Of a stretch of DNA of 11,792 bases, positions 7,875 through 11,792 are shown piece by piece. The DNA lies in NCBI GenBank assembly GCA_964403795.1, contig CAYOHP010000177.1, forward strand, positions 1 to 11,792, given 5' to 3'. The notes beneath the pieces were generated by a model, which worked only from the letters and a program-made list of their open reading frames with translations, made no database searches and was not told where the DNA came from. Each line of letters opens with the position of its first letter. Position 1 is the first letter of the stretch. Origin of the DNA: CAYOHP01 sp964403795 [NCBI: uncultured bacterium]. Its GTDB lineage: Bacteria; Muiribacteriota; UBA6191; CAZXTJ01. The position numbers were made by a program, and so were the translations under genes.

Positions 7875-9278
7875 ATGGTCGGTCACCTCGTCTACCGCTG
7901 CGCCAGCCGTCTCGCCCGCCTGGTGGTCAGGGTCTTCTTCCGGAGGGTCGAGGTGGCCGGCCGAGACCTCCTGCCCCCCGGCCCGGTGGTGCTCGCCGCC
8001 AACCACCCGAACTCGATCCTCGACCCGATCGTGGTGGCGGCGGCGTTCCCCGACCGCACCATCGCCTTCGTGGCGGCCGCCTTCTTCTTCCGCATCCCGG
8101 TGGTGCGGGTGCTGTTCCGCTGGCTGGGAGTGGTTCCGGTGTTCCGGCGCGAGGACGACCCCGGACGCCGGGGCGAGAACCGCGGCATGTTCGAGGCCGT
8201 GGTCGAGGCTCTCCACTCCGGCGTCACCGTCGGGATCTTCCCGGAGGGGAACACCTTCGCCGACCCGCGCCTCCAGGAGTACCGCACCGGCGCAGCCCGG
8301 ATCGCCCTGGAGGCGAGCGAGAAGGCCCCACCCGGCTTCCGCACCTGGCTGGTACCCGTCGGCCTGAACTATCGCCAGCGCCACGCCTTCCGCAGCGACG
8401 TCCTGGTCATGGTGGGGCGCCCGCTCGATCCCGCCGAGTTCGCCGCGGCCTGGACCGAGGATCCGGTAGCCGCCGGGAAGGACCTGACCGCCCGCCTGCG
8501 TACCGGGACCGAGGAAGTCACCCGCAACCTGGCCCGGCTCGAGGACGACGAGCTCATGGCCCGCCTGGAGAGGATCTTCCGTTCCGAGGTCGCGCCGGTA
8601 GGGCCGGGCCTCCGGGAGCAGTTCCTCCAGTCGAAGCGGATCCTGGCCGCGGTCGACTGGTTCGAGACCCATGACCCTCTGACCGCGACCCGGATCCGGC
8701 GTCGCCTGGAGGAGTACTGCTTCGGGATCGACGTGCTGGAACTCTCCGGAGCCCACCTCAGGGAAGGAGCGGACGGCTACCGGTTCCGGGAAGTGGTCCG
8801 TTACCTGGTCGCGGTCCTCCCCCCCCTGGTACTGGCCGCGCCCCTGGCTGCATGGGGCATCGCCCACCATGCGGTGCCCTACCTGCTCACCGATCCCATG
8901 GCCCGGGCGCGGCCCGACGAGCCCCAGCGGGAGGCGGTGCGCAAGCTGGCCTGGGGAGCGTTCTTCTTCGGAGCCTTCTACCTGGCGCAGACCTGGGCAG
9001 TCGCCCAGGTGGCCGGCCGCCCCCTCGCCGCCGCCTACCTCGCCACCCTGCCGCTCACCGGGTTTCTCGGCCTGTGGTGGCTCGATCGCATCGAGGCGCT
9101 GGCCCGAAACTCCCACACCTTCCTCACCTTCGTCACTCGGCGGGGATTCCGGGAACGCCTGGCGGAGCTGCGGGAACAGCTGGTCGCCGACCTGGAAACG
9201 GCGGCTCGCCGCTTCCGCACCGAGCGGGGCGAGAACCCCGACCCCCGAAGCGAGCCGTTGCCCGGAGCGGGAAGGTAG
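7875..9278 (+). CDS. PlsC-like phospholipid/glycerol acyltransferase with C-terminal membrane helices
   Basis: Predicted to move an acyl group onto glycerol-3-phosphate, lysophosphatidate or a related lipid at the inner membrane. 467 residues. Seen: the acyltransferase block NHPNSILDP with H44 and D50, five residues apart (HX5D) rather than the usual four; FPEGN at 122-126 (motif III); and VPVGLNY at 160-166 (motif IV). The HX5D spacing occurs in Gct/Sct1-like glycerol-phosphate acyltransferases (NHxNxxxDP). The catalytic part ends near 210; a charged helical region follows, then about three hydrophobic helices (309-331, 358-381, 384-405) and a charged C-terminal helix. The ATG has GGAG 10 bases before it. 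Exact acceptor cannot be read from sequence. It is the first of three plus-strand genes, but the next gene is 52 bases on and has its own -10-like element. Confidence 0.88.
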   Translation: MVGHLVYRCASRLARLVVRVFFRRVEVAGRDLLPPGPVVLAANHPNSILDPIVVAAAFPDRTIAFVAAAFFFRIPVVRVLFRWLGVVPVFRREDDPGRRGENRGMFEAVVEALHSGVTVGIFPEGNTFADPRLQEYRTGAARIALEASEKAPPGFRTWLVPVGLNYRQRHAFRSDVLVMVGRPLDPAEFAAAWTEDPVAAGKDLTARLRTGTEEVTRNLARLEDDELMARLERIFRSEVAPVGPGLREQFLQSKRILAAVDWFETHDPLTATRIRRRLEEYCFGIDVLELSGAHLREGADGYRFREVVRYLVAVLPPLVLAAPLAAWGIAHHAVPYLLTDPMARARPDEPQREAVRKLAWGAFFFGAFYLAQTWAVAQVAGRPLAAAYLATLPLTGFLGLWWLDRIEALARNSHTFLTFVTRRGFRERLAELREQLVADLETAARRFRTERGENPDPRSEPLPGAGR

Positions 9279-9295
9279 GCGCGGGTCGCCCCTGC

Positions 9296-9301
9296 TACAT
9301 T
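9296..9301 (+). promoter_or_regulatory. Candidate -10 element (TACATT) for the Ntn-hydrolase-like gene pair
   Basis: TACATT lies in the 52-base gap after the acyltransferase. Transcription would start near 9308, giving a leader of about 23 bases with GGGAG at 9320-9324. The 14-base stretch from the element resembles that before the kinase (TACACT then GGTTCCCC versus TACATT then CGGTCCCC). No -35 is seen. Confidence 0.3.
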
Positions 9302-9330
9302 CGGTCCCCGGGGGAGATCGGGAGACCTCG

Positions 9331-10485
9331 GTGGCGACCGTCCTGGCGCTCCGCTCCAACCGCGATCACGCGGTGGTCGTGTCCGACGAATCGACCTGGC
9401 ACCTGGGGCACGTCTTCGGGTACCGGAGGACCAACTACGGCGACGGCCTGGCGTTGATCGGGGGCCCGGCAGCCGCACCCGAAGGGGCCCGGACCGCGGC
9501 AGCCGGCGCCCCCGACGCGACCCCCGAGGAGCCGGTGGCCGCGGTCTACGGGGGCGTAGGCTTCCCGTCCTTCCATGACGAGGTGGTGCGCCGACTTCGC
9601 GCCGGGGAGCCGTGCCGCGCCAACCGGGAGATGTCGGAGCGCGCCATGGAGGCCTTCGTGGCGGTCCACCGCCGCCTGCTCGACGACAAGCTGCGCTTCG
9701 ACTACGGCTTCACCCTCGACGAACTCAACGCCCGCCGCTACCAGCTCGACGGGAAGAACCGCGAGATCCAGCAGGACTCGGTGGTGGCCGCGGCCCGGGC
9801 CGCGGCCGCGGGAGGGGCCAAGGGCAACGCCTTCACCCGGATCTGGTCCAACCAGGGACTGATCGTGAGCCGGGACCGGGAACACGGGGTCCAGTGCTGG
9901 TACCTCTCGCCGACCGGTTCGCACATGGGCTTCGCCACCCCGCTGGCGGTGGTCGGGGACGGCGACTCGGTGGCCACCCACCTGCTCGCAGAATTCCTGG
10001 AGCGTCGCCACGTCGGGCGGCGCCGCAAGGGCTTCGGGGAGCGGGACGGCCTGTATGTCGCGCTCCGGATCGCGGCCGAGATCCGCGACCGGGTGGGCAC
10101 CATGGGAGGCTACCTGCAGATCGCGGTGCTCGGGCCCGAAGGAGCCCGCGAAGTGGTCAGCGACTCGGCCCACACCGCCACCGAGGTGATGCGGGCCCAT
10201 CGTTGGGGCTTCGTGGGCCGGCGGGACGCCGAGGAGATGGTGGCGGACCTGATCCTCGACGGGGCCGCCGACACCGAGGTGGAGGCCCGCATGTTCGGAT
10301 GCGCCGGGAGCCAGGCCGGGACCCTGGAGCGTTACCTGATGGGGTTCAAGGCCGAGGCCACCCCGCACGCCACCAGCCACGATCCGCCGCCTACGGAGGA
10401 CACGCCATCCGGCACCTCCCTGCCTGCTGCCGCCCGGCGGCGAACCCGACCCGCCCGGACCGCCGCCAGGGGAGGTCGCCGATGA
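9331..10485 (+). CDS. Proteasome-beta/HslV-like Ntn-hydrolase paralogue, subunit 1 (probably degenerate)
   Basis: No named family recognised. I read it as a cytosolic member of the proteasome/HslV Ntn fold; 384 residues against about 175-230 for HslV or beta subunits. Seen: MATVLALRS, then VVVSDES with D19, sixteen residues after T3 as Asp17 is from Thr1; YGGVGFPSFHDEVVRR (73-88) where beta subunits have the aG...aD helix; GLIVSRDREHGVQCWYLSP (176-194) like the central beta-hairpin; VVGDGDS (207-213) at the GSG position; D253 and GG at 259-260 near the Asp166/Ser169 site. Differences: Ala lies between Met and the Thr, and no Lys is at the Lys33 position (N35, with R32/R33 nearby). An Ala/Pro/Glu-rich loop (45-70) and a basic disordered tail (about 342-384) are extra. 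The GTG start has GGGAG six bases upstream. It overlaps the next gene by ATGA. Fold call is inference from motifs. Confidence 0.55.
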   Translation: MATVLALRSNRDHAVVVSDESTWHLGHVFGYRRTNYGDGLALIGGPAAAPEGARTAAAGAPDATPEEPVAAVYGGVGFPSFHDEVVRRLRAGEPCRANREMSERAMEAFVAVHRRLLDDKLRFDYGFTLDELNARRYQLDGKNREIQQDSVVAAARAAAAGGAKGNAFTRIWSNQGLIVSRDREHGVQCWYLSPTGSHMGFATPLAVVGDGDSVATHLLAEFLERRHVGRRRKGFGERDGLYVALRIAAEIRDRVGTMGGYLQIAVLGPEGAREVVSDSAHTATEVMRAHRWGFVGRRDAEEMVADLILDGAADTEVEARMFGCAGSQAGTLERYLMGFKAEATPHATSHDPPPTEDTPSGTSLPAAARRRTRPARTAARGGRR

Positions 10486-11564
10486 CCAGCATCAACGCCA
10501 TCCGCTTCGACCGCTACCGGGGCGCCATCGTCACCGACGAATCGCTCAGCATGGACCAGAACCTGACCATGCTCACCTCGGACAAGGTGCGCAACTGCAT
10601 CCCGGAACCGATCCGCCACGCCTTCGGGATCGTGGCCGGCCTGGCCGGCACCGGGTCCTGCTCCTTCACCGACACCATGCGGCGCGACTTCCACGACTGG
10701 CTGCTCGCCGAATGGCGCAACGAATGCGAGAGGTCGGGGGGCCGACCCACCAAGTTCATGACCATGGACCGGATCGCCGAGGGGCTCTTCGACCTGGTGG
10801 TCCGGGTGAAGAACCAGCGCATGTCGGAACGGGTCCGGGGCGAGTTCGGCTTCGACGTGCCGGAGTTCCTGGAGGGCAAGTTCGTCCGCGACGGACGCAG
10901 CGAGGAGATCCGGGACCGCGACATCACCCGGAGGATCACCGATTGGCTGTCCTGGAGGAACCAGGACCCGGAGGTCAAGGGCATCTTCCTGAACGCCATG
11001 CTGCTCGCCGGCTACGACGAGGCCACCGGCTTCCAGCTCTACCACGTCGACCTGCGGGACGGGTACTGGCACCGGGTCCAGACCTGCTACATGGCCGAGG
11101 GCTCGGGCCGCTTCTCGGTCGACCCGACCATGTACACCTTCGTGGAGCGCCTCAGGATCGACGAACGACGGGGATCGGTGGACCCGGTCGAGGGGATCGT
11201 GGCGATGCTGGCGGCCCTCGATGCCGCCTCGATGCACGAGACCGGGGTAGGCGGCTACCCGTCGGTCATGCTGTTCGACGGATCGCTCCCGCTGGAGCGG
11301 CGCCAGCGCGAGATCGGGGACCACCGGTCATGGCTCGCCAGCCGCGTCGTGAAGGCCATGACGCACGGGTTCCTCGACTCCGACGCCTGCCACGAACTGG
11401 TCCGGGCGGTGTTCTGGGAGGACCTCGACTTCGAGGAGGGGTGGGCCCGGTTCTGGGCCGAGGTGCGCGAACCGGCGCGACTGAAGCGGTTGTTCCGGGG
11501 CTACAAGGTCGCAGCCCTGGAGACGCCGCTCAGGCCGCGTCATCCCCGCATCAGGCGCGGCTGA
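10482..11564 (+). CDS. Proteasome-beta/HslV-like Ntn-hydrolase paralogue, subunit 2 (probably active)
   Basis: 360 residues, no signal peptide, expected in the cytosol. Not a named family to me. Seen: MTSINAIRF, so Met removal would leave an N-terminal Thr as in HslV; AIVTDES with D19 at the Asp17 position (one-residue longer turn); DKVRNCI with K35 at the Lys33 position; AGLAGTGSCSFTD (52-64) like the aGxaaD helix; AMLLAGYDEATGFQLYHVD (172-190), very like the beta-subunit aG.D...g.ly.vd hairpin; EGSG (206-209) at the GSG/Ser129 site; and HETGVGG (252-258) at the Asp166-Ser169 region, with Glu for Asp. A helical insertion (about 100-165) makes it longer than HslV, and an extra helical tail follows residue 280. 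AGGGGAGGT at 10468-10476 lies five bases before the ATG, which overlaps the upstream TGA. It may form a mixed ring with subunit 1; no partner ATPase is in the window. Confidence 0.62.
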   Translation: MTSINAIRFDRYRGAIVTDESLSMDQNLTMLTSDKVRNCIPEPIRHAFGIVAGLAGTGSCSFTDTMRRDFHDWLLAEWRNECERSGGRPTKFMTMDRIAEGLFDLVVRVKNQRMSERVRGEFGFDVPEFLEGKFVRDGRSEEIRDRDITRRITDWLSWRNQDPEVKGIFLNAMLLAGYDEATGFQLYHVDLRDGYWHRVQTCYMAEGSGRFSVDPTMYTFVERLRIDERRGSVDPVEGIVAMLAALDAASMHETGVGGYPSVMLFDGSLPLERRQREIGDHRSWLASRVVKAMTHGFLDSDACHELVRAVFWEDLDFEEGWARFWAEVREPARLKRLFRGYKVAALETPLRPRHPRIRRG

Positions 11565-11646
11565 GGGCCTGCAGGACCGACTCGTCGTCGGCGCCCCCAT
11601 CGAGGGTCGCGTCGAGCAGTTCGGCCACCAGGAGAATGCGGGCCAT
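11551..11646 (-). CDS. Possible small protein, 31 residues
   Basis: An open frame of 31 codons, starting MARILLVAELLDATLDGG and ending VLQALSRA. It is supported by context rather than homology: a promoter-like pair TTGGCA-17-TAGAGT upstream, a perfect leader hairpin, and GGGGG followed by AGCC just before the ATG (a slightly short spacer). The first half would form a hydrophobic/amphipathic helix, then an acidic GGADDES turn and a second short helix. Its last 14 bases overlap the end of subunit 2 on the other strand. No function is assigned. It could instead be the start of an antisense RNA to the Ntn-like genes, with the reading frame incidental. Confidence 0.4.
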   Translation of the reverse strand: MARILLVAELLDATLDGGADDESVLQALSRA

Positions 11647-11661
11647 GGCTCCCCCTTTCGT

Positions 11662-11683
11662 CGCGTCATCACGGGATGACGCG
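11662..11683. repeat. Perfect 9-bp inverted repeat with 4-base loop
   Basis: CGCGTCATC, loop ACGG, GATGACGCG. On the minus strand it would fill about +6 to +27 of the transcript leading to the small gene, just before the Shine-Dalgarno. It has no T-run on either strand. It could be an operator, an mRNA 5' stabiliser, or an end signal for subunit 2. The same CGCGTCATC half-site recurs at 11536-11544 inside the end of subunit 2. Confidence 0.75.
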
Positions 11684-11694
11684 GGTTCGAACGG

Positions 11695-11723
11695 ACTCTA
11701 GCCCGGAGCCGGGTCCTTGCCAA
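11695..11723 (-). promoter_or_regulatory. Sigma70-type promoter TTGGCA-N17-TAGAGT
   Basis: On the minus strand TTGGCA (11723-11718) and TAGAGT (11700-11695) are separated by exactly 17 bases. It is the best -35/-10 pair I found in the window. Transcription would start near 11688, giving a 42-base leader with the hairpin and Shine-Dalgarno for the 31-codon frame. Confidence 0.5.
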
Positions 11724-11792
11724 GCCATGCCGCAAGCCCCTGATCCGTCATCAGATTTCCGGCGATAGCTGGAGACCATGATGGGGAGCGTT
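11724..11792. other. Intergenic end of window; possible start of a further plus-strand gene
   Basis: This stretch is less GC-rich than the rest. It holds a short inverted repeat CTGAT-CCGTC-ATCAG (11740-11754) and, on the plus strand, GGAG (11771-11774) followed by ATGATG at 11778-11783. Only five codons are visible, so a gene start here is only a possibility. Nothing else is recognisable. Confidence 0.25.

Noticed and set aside
9295-11324. Two long minus-strand open frames opposite the Ntn-like pair (9295-10380 and 10332-11324)
   Set aside because: The plus-strand frames have Shine-Dalgarno sites, coupling and paralogous motifs; the minus frames show none and have shadow composition.
11551-11646. 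Resemblance of the small frame's start (MARILLVAELLDATL) to the N terminus of electron transfer flavoprotein alpha
   Set aside because: The frame stops after 31 residues, continues into the antisense of subunit 2, and no downstream EtfA sequence is present in any frame.
11662-11683. Perfect hairpin as an intrinsic terminator for subunit 2
   Set aside because: No T-run follows on the plus strand (GGTTCGAACG), and its placement in the leader of the minus-strand unit fits better; termination by another route is not excluded.
11674-11700. GGGTTCGAAC resembling the T-loop of a tRNA
   Set aside because: The flanking 5-base arms (gcggg and ggact) do not pair and no acceptor or anticodon arms are found around it.

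Overview
The window is GC-rich, tightly packed bacterial chromosomal DNA with short gaps and several 4-base start/stop overlaps. The gene content (a GlnRS fused to a GatB/YqeY-like C-terminal domain, a soluble-headed Ser/Thr kinase, a split periplasmic M16 peptidase pair) suits an environmental Gram-negative-type lineage such as Acidobacteriota, Gemmatimonadota or Myxococcota. The sequence alone does not settle the phylum. I see no insertion sequences, integrases, CRISPR arrays, tRNA or rRNA genes.

Layout: (1) 2-2278 (+) glutaminyl-tRNA synthetase, 5' end outside the window. (2) 2353-3924 (+) membrane-tethered Ser/Thr protein kinase, overlapping by 4 bases (GTGA) with (3) 3921-5039 (+) a YeiH/UPF0324-family transporter. 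(4) On the minus strand, 7796-6462 then 6465-5056: a catalytic (HxxEH) and a non-catalytic (R/Y) M16 peptidase subunit, coupled by an ATGA overlap, both with signal peptides. (5) Divergent from that pair, 7875-9278 (+) a PlsC-like acyltransferase with C-terminal membrane segments. (6) 9331-10485 and 10482-11564 (+) two paralogous proteins of about 360-385 residues, coupled by ATGA. I read them as a previously undescribed or little-described pair of proteasome-beta/HslV-like Ntn-hydrolase subunits. (7) 11646-11551 (-) a possible 31-codon gene with its own good promoter, a perfect leader hairpin and a Shine-Dalgarno sequence, converging on the end of (6).

The most interesting part is block (6). 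Both proteins begin with a short strand after an N-terminal Thr and carry a shared (V)(S/T)DES motif where HslV/beta subunits have Asp17. The downstream protein also has a Lys at the Lys33 position, a GSG at the Ser129 region and a late GxGG segment. The upstream protein keeps the fold signatures but lacks the Lys and has an Ala in front of the Thr, so the pair looks like one active and one degenerate subunit. Both carry the same extra segment not found in ordinary beta subunits. No unfoldase ATPase is visible in the window. The fold assignment comes from motif reading only and needs a profile or structure search.

Blocks 1-5 are recognisable families and do not form an obvious single pathway. 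The two M16 subunits must work together, the kinase and YeiH homologue are probably co-translated, and the acyltransferase is probably an independent lipid gene.
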